DNA from: Proteiniclasticum sp.
GTDB taxonomy: Bacteria > Bacillota > Clostridia > Clostridiales > Clostridiaceae
NCBI RefSeq assembly: GCF_003514505.1
Contig: NZ_DOPX01000016.1
Location: 62,001-126,000 of the forward strand
Direction: 5' to 3'
DNA: 64,000 nt
This document shows, one piece after another, positions 8,587 to 16,788 of the stretch. Both the position numbers and the translations under genes were made by a program. The notes below the pieces were generated by a model. It worked only from the letters and a program-made list of their open reading frames with translations, did not search any database and was not told where the DNA came from. Each line of letters opens with the position of its first letter. Positions within the stretch are counted from its first letter, which is position 1.

Positions 8587-8612
8587 ACTTGAGATATTGA
8601 ATGAGTAACCAT

Positions 8613-8659
8613 AAGAAAGAAGGTGCATCCCAAAAGTTTAGGGATGCACTTTCTTCCAT
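8613..8659 (+). terminator. Terminator after the ArsC-like gene
   Basis: The AGGTGCATCCC and GGGATGCACTTTCTTC arms form a stable stem around a 9-base loop. Flanking GAAAG/CTTTC extends it. Confidence 0.7.
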
Positions 8660-8685
8660 TCGTTCTCTAGGAGAGTTTCGAAAGG

Positions 8686-9522
8686 CTATTCAAAGCCATT
8701 CATCATCGTATCGGGATCTGCGCTGAGTCTCTTGTTCTGGTTCATCCCATCGATCTGTGCCATATCTTCCTGTGACAGCTCAAAATCAAAAATGCTGATG
8801 TTTTCCTTGATTCTGGATGGAGTAACGGATTTTGGAATGGCCAGAACCCCATTCTGGAAATGCCATCTCAAGATGATCTGAGCTGGGGACTTTCCGTACT
8901 TTTCAGAAAGAGCCACAAGTACAGGTGCTGCCAGATCTTCTTTTCCCTGCATAAGAGGTCCCCAGGCTTCCACCTGAATGCCTCTGTCTCTGCAGTAGTC
9001 TCTGATGGCCTTCTGGTTCATGAGAGGATGCAGCTCAATCTGGTTCATGGCTGGAATGATCTTGGTTTCTGCCATAAGCTTCTCCAGATGATGGATGTGG
9101 AAATTGCAGACACCGATGGCTCGGACTTTATTCTCCTGAAGAAGCTTCTCCAGGGCTTTATAGGACTCCACATATTTGTCTTTTCCTGGCCAGTGCACAA
9201 GATAAAGATCCACGTAGTCAGTGCCAAGTTTCTCCAGGCTCACTTCAAAGGCTTTAAATGCACTTTCATATCCTTGGTCGGAGTTCCAGAGCTTTGTGGT
9301 GAGGAAAATTTCTTCTCTTGGGATGCCACTGTCTTTTAAAGCTCTGCCCACACCTTCCTCATTGCCGTAGATGGCGGCGGTGTCGATGAGCCGGTAACCA
9401 GCTTTTAATGCTTCGAGTACAGAAGTGTAAACTTCGTCCCCTTCTTTTACTTTAAAAACACCAAAGCCGACGCTGGGGATCTCAATCCCGTTATTCAGTT
9501 TCCATATTGGAATATTTGACAT
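8686..9522 (-). CDS. Aldo/keto reductase (YtbE/YvgN type)
   Basis: A cytoplasmic NADPH-dependent reductase of about 278 residues in the 2,5-diketogluconate-reductase/YvgN subgroup. The catalytic tetrad is visible: Asp in RLIDTAAIYGNE, Tyr in the same motif, Lys in TTKLW and His in YLVHWPG. The NADPH-binding segment IPKSVTPSRIKEN is near 230. YvgN-type enzymes reduce methylglyoxal and other small aldehydes, and the gene is divergent from methylglyoxal synthase, about 180 bases away, so detoxification of that product is a reasonable inference. Confidence 0.9.
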   Translation of the reverse strand: MSNIPIWKLNNGIEIPSVGFGVFKVKEGDEVYTSVLEALKAGYRLIDTAAIYGNEEGVGRALKDSGIPREEIFLTTKLWNSDQGYESAFKAFEVSLEKLGTDYVDLYLVHWPGKDKYVESYKALEKLLQENKVRAIGVCNFHIHHLEKLMAETKIIPAMNQIELHPLMNQKAIRDYCRDRGIQVEAWGPLMQGKEDLAAPVLVALSEKYGKSPAQIILRWHFQNGVLAIPKSVTPSRIKENISIFDFELSQEDMAQIDGMNQNKRLSADPDTMMNGFE

Positions 9523-9702
9523 AATATAGCCTCCTTACTGCTTTTTCTTCGATACTTCCATTATACTCAAATAGAAAAGGGATAGATGAAAATATTGTGA
9601 ATCTTCAGAGGGACCAGAACAGTTTTTCCCTGAAAAGAACGGTCTTCTCTGTGCTATAATCAGAGTGATGAAGACATTAGCAGTTTAAAGGAGAGAAGAA
9701 AA

Positions 9703-10092
9703 ATGAATGGAGCCCTCATAGCCCATGACAATATGAAAGACGATATGGTGCTTTTTGCCCAGAAGCACCGGGAGATTCTGAGTAAGTTTACGTTATATGC
9801 CACAGGAACCACCGGAAAAAGACTCATTGATGAAACAGGACTTCCTGTACACAGGCTGCAGTCCGGTCCCATTGGCGGAGACCAGCAGATTGGAGCCCTC
9901 ATTGCAGCGGGGCAGATTCATTTTGTCATCTTCCTGAGAGACCCGTTGACCGCCCAGCCCCATGAACCGGATGTCCAGGCTCTTCTTCGCCTATGTGATG
10001 TGCATAAGATCCCCTTTGCCACCAACATCACCACAGCAGAAATCATGATTTCCTATCTGAACCGTCTCATTGGAGACCATAAACTGAAATAG
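9703..10092 (+). CDS. mgsA: Methylglyoxal synthase
   Basis: Converts dihydroxyacetone phosphate to methylglyoxal and phosphate, bypassing lower glycolysis when phosphate is scarce. The protein has 129 residues, the normal size. Motifs are IAHDNMKDDM at the start, phosphate-binding GTTG at 35-38, SGPIGGDQQIG at 54-64 with the catalytic Asp60, and DPLTAQPHEPD around 80-90. The ribosome site AAAGGAGAG precedes the ATG. It is divergent from an aldo/keto reductase that could remove its toxic product. A TATAAT lies at 9655-9660. Confidence 0.96.
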   Translation: MNGALIAHDNMKDDMVLFAQKHREILSKFTLYATGTTGKRLIDETGLPVHRLQSGPIGGDQQIGALIAAGQIHFVIFLRDPLTAQPHEPDVQALLRLCDVHKIPFATNITTAEIMISYLNRLIGDHKLK

Positions 10093-10110
10093 ACTACTTT
10101 AAAATAGAGT

Positions 10111-10158
10111 CCCTCCATCAAAGGCAGCTCAGGCTTCTTCCCGGTGGAGGGTTTTACT
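10111..10158 (+). terminator. Terminator after mgsA
   Basis: CCCTCCA (10111-10117) pairs with TGGAGGG (10145-10151), followed by TTTTA. The loop is long and partly structured. Confidence 0.6.
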
Positions 10159-10354
10159 ATGTGAAAAAATCGGAACAAAAGCTAAAAATATGTAAACTCA
10201 AGAAAATTTAAGGTTTTGTGAAGTATCCATAAAGTATAATGAAGTACAAACACTTTTAAAGTGAAAACCATTAACTATAGATAAAATGCCAACAAAATAT
10301 GAACAAAAGCTCAATATTGACAAAAATACGGTCAGAATAAGGGAGGGAAGAAAG

Positions 10355-11461
10355 ATGAAAGTGGCAATCATCGGGTCAGGCAATTCGGGCCTTGCCATGG
10401 CAGCCCATATGAGTTTTACAGGAAATAAAGTCTATTTATGGAACCGCAGCGGTGAGCATATAGAAGAACTGGTGGAAGAAAAAACTGTGGAAGCGATGGG
10501 TGCTTTGGTGGGCACTTTTCCTCTGGAGATGGTCACAACGGATATGGGGGACGTGATTCGGGAAGCCAAAGCGGTTTTCGTCACGACACCCGCCACGTCA
10601 CATCATGATCTGGCAAGACTTATGGCTCCTCACCTTCGGGATGGCCACATTGTGGTGCTGAATCCGGGAAGAACCTTTGGAGCTATAGATTTTAAAGATG
10701 AGCTTCTGAAACACGGAAATTTTCATCAGGTGGATATTCTGGAAACCCAGACCATCATCTATACCTGCAGAAAAATCACACCGCGAAAAGTGAACATCAT
10801 CGCCCTGAAGAGAGATGTCCTCATTTCCACCTTTGCTGGCATCGATCTTCCGGAAATTCTGAGAAGGCTTCCGGATGAACTCAATAGGTTCTATATCCCA
10901 GCAGAAAGTATGGTGGAGACCTCCATCGGGAATGTGGGCATGATCTTTCACTGTGCGCCCATGCTTCTTAATACGGGCTGGGTAGAGTCTGGTCATAAGT
11001 TCCGGTATTACCGGGAAGGCATTTCCAGAACCGTGGCAGATTTCATTGAAAACATCGACAAGGAGCGTCAGGAAGTGGCAAAGCTTCTGAAGCATCCTGT
11101 GATTTCCGCCAAAGAATGGCTGGCCCATTCCTATGGTCTGGAGTGCACCAGTCTTTATGAGTGCATTCAGAGCAATCCATCCTATGGAGAGATCTTTGCG
11201 CCTGCAAATCTCAATTACCGCTATATTTATGAGGATATTCCCTTTGGGCTGGTTCCTCTGGAGAGTATGGGGAAAGATTTGGGGCTTTCCATGCGCTACA
11301 CAGGCCTCGTCATTGATCTGGCCAATGCGCTTCTTGGAGAGAATTTCAGAGAAACAGGAAGAACTGCAGAGAAGCTTCATATTGACTATAAGGACCTCAT
11401 GAGAGGTGTCAGAGTGGAGGACATTGAAGAAGAGAACAAAAAAGGAGATGAGGAGTATTGA
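10355..11461 (+). CDS. Opine (octopine/nopaline)-dehydrogenase-like oxidoreductase
   Basis: An NAD(P)-dependent enzyme of the octopine/nopaline dehydrogenase family, whose members reductively join an amino acid and a keto acid. The start is ATG 10355, behind GGGAGGG; an in-frame ATG at 10286 is poorly placed. In the 368-residue product the Rossmann loop is IGSGNSGLA at 6-14, and TTPATSHHDL closes the coenzyme domain. The C-terminal helical opine domain runs from about 180, including VETSIGNVGMIFHCAP and the tyrosine-rich KFRYYREG. Its TGA overlaps the TTG start of the B12/mutase-like gene by 3 bases (TTGA), implying translational coupling and a shared pathway. The true substrates are unknown. 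A TATAAT lies upstream at 10235-10240. Confidence 0.85.
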   Translation: MKVAIIGSGNSGLAMAAHMSFTGNKVYLWNRSGEHIEELVEEKTVEAMGALVGTFPLEMVTTDMGDVIREAKAVFVTTPATSHHDLARLMAPHLRDGHIVVLNPGRTFGAIDFKDELLKHGNFHQVDILETQTIIYTCRKITPRKVNIIALKRDVLISTFAGIDLPEILRRLPDELNRFYIPAESMVETSIGNVGMIFHCAPMLLNTGWVESGHKFRYYREGISRTVADFIENIDKERQEVAKLLKHPVISAKEWLAHSYGLECTSLYECIQSNPSYGEIFAPANLNYRYIYEDIPFGLVPLESMGKDLGLSMRYTGLVIDLANALLGENFRETGRTAEKLHIDYKDLMRGVRVEDIEEENKKGDEEY

Positions 11462-13101
11462 AGAACAAGATGATTGTAGCCTCCATCGGCAATTGTGTCC
11501 ATGCGGCAGGCATCTATAATTTCAGTGTGCTGGCAAGAAAAGAGGGCTATCAGGTGGAATATATGGGTTCAGCAGTGCCCATCAAGGAACTGGTTGGCGG
11601 AATCATCGAGTTCAAACCCCACGTGGTGGCGCTAAGCTACCGCCTTTCAGAAGAAGGCGCGTATTATCTTTTAAAAGAACTGGAAGGAATCATCGGTGAA
11701 CAGGGATTTGAGGATATCATTTTTATTTTCGGGGGCACCGTGGAGACGGCTAAGGCGGCAAGAAAGTTCTCCTACATCCGGAAAGTCTTTGATGGCAGTG
11801 AGGACATTTCAGAAAGCGTCATTTATCTTAGGAATATGGAGAAGGAGCACGCAGAAGAAGAGATTCCACCCCAAAGCCTGGGAGAGCGTATCGCTTGGAA
11901 AAAGCCATTTCCCATCATCCGTCACCACATCGGACTGGAAACCTTAGAAGATACCTATGAACACATCAAGATCCTTGCAGAAAGCAGGCTTCTGGATGTG
12001 ATCTCTTTAGCACCGGACCAGAATGCCCAGGAGCATTATTTCCAGCAGGAGCTGATGCCAAAAGGAGAAGACGGCGCCGGTGGGGTCCCCATCAGAAATG
12101 AGGAGCATTTAAGATGGATGTATGAAGCCACCAGACGTGGAAACTACCCCATGATGCGCTGCTACTCGGGCACCAGAGATCTGTATCCTTTCTCTAAAAT
12201 TCTGAAGGATACGGTGAACAATGCCTGGGCGGCCATTCCGCTCACCTGGTACAGTCAGCTGGACAGGCGCTCTGACAGAGAGCTTCTTCGGGCCATCCGT
12301 GAAAACATGGAGGCCATTGCTTATAATGCAGAGATGGGTGTTCCTGTGGAAATGAATGAATCCCATCAGTGGGCCTTAAGATACTGCTCTGATGTCATTG
12401 AAGTGGCCATCAGTGTCATCACCGCCAAGGTGGCGAAGCACCTGGGTGTGAAGGAGATGGTCATGCAGTACATGCTGGCAAATCCCCCTTCTATTTCGCC
12501 TCTCATGGACCTGGCAAAGATGCAGGCAAAGATCGATCTCATGGGCGAGGAAGAGGACGAGAATTTTACAATCTACCGTATGGTGAGAACCGGACTTCTT
12601 GCCTACCCTGCGGATATGGACCAGGCCAAGGGCCTCATATCCTCCACCATGTTCTATGGCACCTTCCTGAAACCGGACATTGTCCATGTGGTGTCTTACT
12701 CTGAAGCGGTGAAAAGGGCCACCAGCGTGGAGATCCTGGAAAGCGTCCGAATGGTGAAGAAATCCATGGAGATTGCGGATAAAGGGCTGCTGGAGAACAT
12801 CCATGAGGATAAAAGATTTAAAGAGAGACTGGAGTTTTTGAAAAAAGAAGTGCGGTACCTTCTTGGAGAAATCAGCAAGCTGAAGGATGTAGAAGATCCC
12901 CTTGTTGACCCGGAAGTGATTTATCTGGCCATCAAAGAAGGTCTTCTGGATGCACCAGGTCTCAAAGGGTTCAGTGTGGCCAAAGGAAACTTCAGGACAG
13001 AAATCCACGAAGGATATCATGTGACGGTGGATGATGACGGTGAAATCCTGGAGGAAGAAGAGAGGATCAGACGGGTCCGGGAGATGAACAGCAAAGCGTA
13101 A
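11458..13101 (+). CDS. Fused B12-binding / glutamate-mutase-like protein
   Basis: A protein of 547 residues with an N-terminal cobalamin-binding-like domain (1-125) and a C-terminal region (about 150-520) resembling the catalytic subunit of methylaspartate (glutamate) mutase, GlmE. The usual DxHxxG signature appears as CVHAAG (Cys13, His15, Gly18): the cobalt-coordinating His is kept but the Asp is replaced. S-Y-R-L (from Ser60) and GG (92-93) complete the domain. GlmE-like segments include GGVPIRNEEH, PMMRCYSGTRD, LGVKEMVMQYMLANPP and a final VRYLLGEISKL...AIKEGLLDAPG part. In classical glutamate mutase the two parts are separate proteins. The start is TTG 11458 with AAAGGAG 10 bases upstream. 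The reaction is probably a carbon-skeleton rearrangement, but the substrate is unknown. Confidence 0.82.
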   Translation: MKNKMIVASIGNCVHAAGIYNFSVLARKEGYQVEYMGSAVPIKELVGGIIEFKPHVVALSYRLSEEGAYYLLKELEGIIGEQGFEDIIFIFGGTVETAKAARKFSYIRKVFDGSEDISESVIYLRNMEKEHAEEEIPPQSLGERIAWKKPFPIIRHHIGLETLEDTYEHIKILAESRLLDVISLAPDQNAQEHYFQQELMPKGEDGAGGVPIRNEEHLRWMYEATRRGNYPMMRCYSGTRDLYPFSKILKDTVNNAWAAIPLTWYSQLDRRSDRELLRAIRENMEAIAYNAEMGVPVEMNESHQWALRYCSDVIEVAISVITAKVAKHLGVKEMVMQYMLANPPSISPLMDLAKMQAKIDLMGEEEDENFTIYRMVRTGLLAYPADMDQAKGLISSTMFYGTFLKPDIVHVVSYSEAVKRATSVEILESVRMVKKSMEIADKGLLENIHEDKRFKERLEFLKKEVRYLLGEISKLKDVEDPLVDPEVIYLAIKEGLLDAPGLKGFSVAKGNFRTEIHEGYHVTVDDDGEILEEEERIRRVREMNSKA

Positions 13102-13122
13102 TGTTCGTGAAGTAAACAAACA

Positions 13123-13159
13123 GAAAAACCTTCCTCCCCATGTGGGAAGAAGGTTTTTT
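13123..13159 (+). terminator. Terminator after the B12/mutase-like gene
   Basis: AAAACCTTCcTCCC and GGGAaGAAGGTTTT arms with a short loop, then six T. Confidence 0.85.
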
Positions 13160-13191
13160 AACAGGATGAACGATTAAAATGCCATGAAATA

Positions 13192-13395
13192 TCAGGCATA
13201 TGGAGTTTCATCCTTTGGCATGATGATGGCGCAGATGATATAGAGAATGATGGATGGCCCAGGTAGTAGGGAAAACAGAAGAAATCCCACTCTCAATAGG
13301 GTGGCATCCATATTGAAGTACTCGGCAAAACCACCGAGAACGCCGAAGAGCCAACGGTTCTGGGAAGATTTCGTCAAGGGCTTTTTTTGATTCAT
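13192..13395 (-). CDS. PspC-domain membrane protein
   Basis: A 67-residue PspC-domain protein. The signature is WLFGVLGGFAEYFNMD at about 15-30, followed by ATLLRVGFLLFSL and a second hydrophobic segment ending IICAIIMPKDE. PspC proteins sit in the membrane and in other bacteria take part in envelope-stress sensing; no pspA-like partner is present here. The ribosome site GAGAGGTG lies 8-10 bases before the ATG. It is a single gene, convergent with the mutase operon and divergent from the P-loop gene. Confidence 0.9.
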   Translation of the reverse strand: MNQKKPLTKSSQNRWLFGVLGGFAEYFNMDATLLRVGFLLFSLLPGPSIILYIICAIIMPKDETPYA

Positions 13396-13581
13396 GTATG
13401 TTCACCTCTCTTTACTGTTGTTCTCATCATACGAAGAATTAATTAAAACCAGATAAAAATGAACGTGAAATTTTTGATAAATACATCTGTTTATGAGGTA
13501 AAATCAAAAAATCTGTTGTATACTATATAACATAGGATAAATTACCATGTCTGACGATACAGAAGAAAAGGAGCATCTCCC

Positions 13582-15327
13582 ATGAAAAAAGAATTTTCAC
13601 TCAGCAGCGGCAAAGCTATGATCAACTTTTCAGCCAAGTACTGTGATACCATCGAAAAAATCTTGGAATCAGATTCCTTCAGAAGGGTGACGGAGACTTA
13701 TCTGGAATCCATCGCCAGGAGAAATACCAAAAATTACAAGCAGCTCATGTCCCTCTATGAGGAAACCACCATCAGAGACCTCACCGAGCGACTGGTTCAA
13801 GTGATGAAGCTTCTTACTATTTTCAGAGCAGATGAAGTAAAAAAACTTCGCGCAGATTACAGCCCTCTTCTGGAAGATCCGGACTGGTTTGTTGCCTTCA
13901 TAGAGGACTTTTATGGATACTGGAGAAGATTGGAGCGCTACTCCATCATCCAGAACAGAAAAAATACAGAAGGACTTGCGGAAACCAGCTTCATTGAAGC
14001 CAACAACAAGTTCACTAACCTTATTCTGGAGCTCTACAGGAAGGTGGAGAAGAATGTGCTGGGCATTGAACCCAATGTCTACAGACAGGTTCCAGCCGGT
14101 GTCAATGCAGGGGTCATCCTGCAGGAGATCATCTGGCCCATTCCAAAGGGGTATGAGATTCTCAGTGATATTCCCTTCATCAATACCATCCTCATGGATT
14201 CCCCCTTCATCTCCTATCCCAAAAAGAATACCAGAAGCGGGTACTTTAAAGAGAGTTTCGTGAATCCCATCGAGGACTGCTACCTCAATAAAGACCACTT
14301 CTTCTGTTATCCTGCGAAGATCGGAAAACTGGTGGCCTTCCTCTATTTCCATAGAGACCTCATGGCTCATGGCATCTCTTTGTCCAATCTTTTTGAGATG
14401 GCAAGAGAAGAGGAGTATGTTGGCAGAATACCAGATATCGTTTATGTGTTTGGAGGAAAAAACACAGACGAGTCCATCGGCAATGTGTTTTATGACGACC
14501 ATAAAAATGGCATCATGACAGGTTTTGTTCCCTACAGTGAGGAGATTGACTACTTTGGCTATATGAAGAAAATGAGTCTCACCCTTCATAATCTTCTCAT
14601 GATCAAACGAGGGAATCTGCCCATCCATGGCGCCATGGTGAACATCAACATGAAAAACGGAAAGTCTGCCAATGTGGTGATCCTTGGGGATTCCGGTGCA
14701 GGAAAGTCTGAGTCTTTGGAAGCGCTCCGAAGCCTTTCAGAAGACCACATCAGTGACATGACCATCGTCTTTGATGATATGGGTATTTTCACCCATGAAG
14801 ATGGCACCATCGTGGGCTACGGTACTGAAATCGGCGCCTTCGTGAGACTGGATGATCTGGATCAGGGCTACGCCTTCAAGGAAATTGACCGGTCCATCTT
14901 TATGAACCCGGATAAAACCAACGCCAGACTTGTGATGCCTGTGGCTACTTATAAGGAAATCATCAAAGGATACAAAGTGGATCTCTTCCTGTACGCCAAC
15001 AACTACAAAGTGCTGGAACCTGGAGAGCCTGGCATTATATTCTTTAAGGACCAGGAGGAGGCCAAAGAGGTTTTCCGTTCTGGAAAGAGAATGGCCAAAG
15101 GCACCACCCAGGAGAATGGTCTTGTGGAGTCCTACTTCGCCAATCCCTTCGGGCCATATCAGAAGCAGGAAGAAACGGACAAGCTTCTGGACTACTACTT
15201 TGACAAGCTCTTCTCCTACAACATCAAAGTGGGAGAAATCTACACTCAGCTGGGGGTACCCGGTAAAGAAAAGAGCGGTCCTAGAGATGCGGCCATGGAG
15301 CTCTTTAAAGAAATCACCAGTTTATAA
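13582..15327 (+). CDS. P-loop protein of the HPr kinase / PEP carboxykinase-like fold
   Basis: A 581-residue soluble protein with one clear nucleotide-binding loop, GDSGAGKSE (370-378), preceded by a PIHGAMVNI strand and followed by a Walker B-like IVFDDMG. The pattern G-x-S-G-x-G-K-S-E resembles HPr kinase/phosphorylase and ATP-type PEP carboxykinase (HPrK-like superfamily). The first 300 or so residues are helical and match nothing I recognise. It is much longer than HprK (about 310) and lacks other PEPCK hallmarks I could identify, so the substrate is open. It is monocistronic with its own terminator; GGAGCATCTCCC precedes the ATG. Confidence 0.6.
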   Translation: MKKEFSLSSGKAMINFSAKYCDTIEKILESDSFRRVTETYLESIARRNTKNYKQLMSLYEETTIRDLTERLVQVMKLLTIFRADEVKKLRADYSPLLEDPDWFVAFIEDFYGYWRRLERYSIIQNRKNTEGLAETSFIEANNKFTNLILELYRKVEKNVLGIEPNVYRQVPAGVNAGVILQEIIWPIPKGYEILSDIPFINTILMDSPFISYPKKNTRSGYFKESFVNPIEDCYLNKDHFFCYPAKIGKLVAFLYFHRDLMAHGISLSNLFEMAREEEYVGRIPDIVYVFGGKNTDESIGNVFYDDHKNGIMTGFVPYSEEIDYFGYMKKMSLTLHNLLMIKRGNLPIHGAMVNINMKNGKSANVVILGDSGAGKSESLEALRSLSEDHISDMTIVFDDMGIFTHEDGTIVGYGTEIGAFVRLDDLDQGYAFKEIDRSIFMNPDKTNARLVMPVATYKEIIKGYKVDLFLYANNYKVLEPGEPGIIFFKDQEEAKEVFRSGKRMAKGTTQENGLVESYFANPFGPYQKQEETDKLLDYYFDKLFSYNIKVGEIYTQLGVPGKEKSGPRDAAMELFKEITSL

Positions 15328-15342
15328 TGAGATCATAATAAA

Positions 15343-15382
15343 AAACCGGAGATCCTTTGACAGGTCTCCGGTTTCCTTTTTT
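15343..15382 (+). terminator. Terminator between convergent genes
   Basis: Perfect 10-base arms AAACCGGAGA (15343-15352) and TCTCCGGTTT (15365-15374), then CCTTTTTT. It overlaps the stop codon of the convergent acidic-protein gene. Confidence 0.9.
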
Positions 15383-15632
15383 AACGCTCGGTTTCTTTTT
15401 TCAGCAGTTCATCCGGGTTGTGCTTTTTCACTTCTTCTTCATCATACCCTGGAAGATCTTTGGCATTTTTCACTTCTTCTGTTACGGGGTCCACGTACTC
15501 TTTTTCAAACTCACTGATGACCAGGTTCTTTTCTTTCAGCTCCAGCTCATCATACTTGTTGAGGTTTTCTGCTTCAAAATGAGAAGAGGCTTCATCATAT
15601 TTCAGCTCGTCGGGTTTCTTTTTTTCATCCAT
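15381..15632 (-). CDS. Small highly charged acidic protein, unknown function
   Basis: An 83-residue, Glu/Lys/Asp-rich, probably soluble protein beginning M-D-E-K-K-K. The start at 15632 is preferred because AAGGAAG lies just upstream; an in-frame ATG at 15677 would add 15 residues without a good site. No hydrophobic segment, no cysteine and no domain I recognise. Repeated acidic-lysine stretches (ENLNKYDELELKEKN, VKNAKDLPGYDEEEVKKHN) suggest an extended or helical protein. It is convergent with the P-loop gene and they share a terminator region. Confidence 0.5.
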   Translation of the reverse strand: MDEKKKPDELKYDEASSHFEAENLNKYDELELKEKNLVISEFEKEYVDPVTEEVKNAKDLPGYDEEEVKKHNPDELLKKETER

Positions 15633-15803
15633 GGCCAGCACTTCCTTTCTCTGTGTACTCTGTGGTATCTCAATCATACTATGGCACCAGTTCTTTTTCT
15701 ATATCAGAAGGAAAGGTTCAGGAAAAGTTTTCTATTTGCATCACTTTCCTTTGAAGAGTACCAGAAGAAATGAGGGGAGATCCGGAAGAAGTTTTCAAAA
15801 TCT

Positions 15804-15833
15804 TTGTAACAACAGGAAAAAACAGGATATAAT
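15804..15833 (+). promoter_or_regulatory. Promoter of the second aldo/keto reductase operon
   Basis: TTGTAA (15804-15809), an 18-base spacer and TATAAT (15828-15833), 34 bases before the ATG. Confidence 0.65.
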
Positions 15834-15866
15834 GAAGAAAAGACAGAAAAATCAGGAGGAGATCAT

Positions 15867-16769
15867 ATGGATTCAGTAAGAATTTCAGATACCATGAATA
15901 TGGACCGGATCATCCACGGCCACTGGCGGCTGATGGACTGGAAGATGACACCAGAGGAGCTACTTTCCTTTACCAAGGAAGTCCTGGAGCTTGGTGTGAG
16001 CACCATTGACACGGCAGACATCTATGGAGGGTTTTCCTGCGAGGAAGCCTTTGGAGATGCACTGAAGCTGGACAAGAGCCTGCGGGAAAAACTGACCCTT
16101 GTGACCAAATGCGGTATTGTGTTTCCTTGTGAGAACCGGCCCCAGTACAAGAGCCATCACTATGACCAGTCCAGAAAGCACATCATCCAGTCTGCGGAAA
16201 GATCCCTGAAGAATATGGGAACAGACCATCTGGATCTTCTGCTCATCCACAGGCCTTCACCGTTTATGGATCCTGCTGAGGTGGCAGAAGCTTTTAGAGA
16301 ACTCTACGAGTCTGGCAAAGTAAGAAACTTTGGGGTATCGAACTTTAAGCCTTCTCAGTTTGAACTTCTCAGCTCCTATGTGCCCTACCCGCTGGTGACC
16401 AATCAGGTGGAAATCTCACCTCTTCATCTCCAGGTTTTTGAAGACGGCACCATGGACAGCCTCATGACAAGAGGACTCTATCCCATGGCATGGTCGCCTC
16501 TTGCAGGAGGAGATCTTTTTACAGGAGACTCTGAGAGAATCAGGAATGTGAAAAACACACTGCTCTCCATTGGTGAAAAATATGAGGAAGAAAGGCTGGA
16601 TACCCTAGCCTACGCCTTCCTTCTAAGCCATCCGGCGAAGATTCTTCCCATTGTGGGCTCCGGGAAACTGGACCGCATCAAAAATGCTGTGGATGCGCTG
16701 AAAATTAAGTTTACTGCAGAAGAGTGGCTCTCTGTCTACAAAGCATCCATCGGCAAGAACTTACCATAA
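15867..16769 (+). CDS. Aldo/keto reductase (YdhF-like)
   Basis: A 300-residue NADPH-dependent oxidoreductase of the YdhF/YccK-like subgroup. Catalytic residues are in STIDTADIYGG (Asp, Tyr), VTKCGI (Lys) and LLIHRPSPF (His). The coenzyme-binding end has LPIVGSGKLDRIKNAVDAL, as in YdhF. The substrate is unknown; it is clearly distinct from the reductase at 8686-9522. GGAGGAG lies 6 bases before the ATG. A membrane protein gene follows after 19 bases in the same operon. Confidence 0.9.
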   Translation: MDSVRISDTMNMDRIIHGHWRLMDWKMTPEELLSFTKEVLELGVSTIDTADIYGGFSCEEAFGDALKLDKSLREKLTLVTKCGIVFPCENRPQYKSHHYDQSRKHIIQSAERSLKNMGTDHLDLLLIHRPSPFMDPAEVAEAFRELYESGKVRNFGVSNFKPSQFELLSSYVPYPLVTNQVEISPLHLQVFEDGTMDSLMTRGLYPMAWSPLAGGDLFTGDSERIRNVKNTLLSIGEKYEEERLDTLAYAFLLSHPAKILPIVGSGKLDRIKNAVDALKIKFTAEEWLSVYKASIGKNLP

Positions 16770-16788
16770 TAGAAGCGGGAGGTGTCTT

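Noticed and set aside
10093..10354. Cobalamin riboswitch upstream of the B12-domain operon
   Set aside because: I looked for a B12-box-like conserved core and found none; the region is short and AT-rich.
10598..11380. A 260-codon minus-strand frame
   Set aside because: Antisense to the opine-dehydrogenase-like gene, with no ribosome site or family.
13208..13405. Alternative minus-strand frame overlapping the PspC gene
   Set aside because: The other frame encodes a clear PspC domain with a good ribosome site; this one does not.
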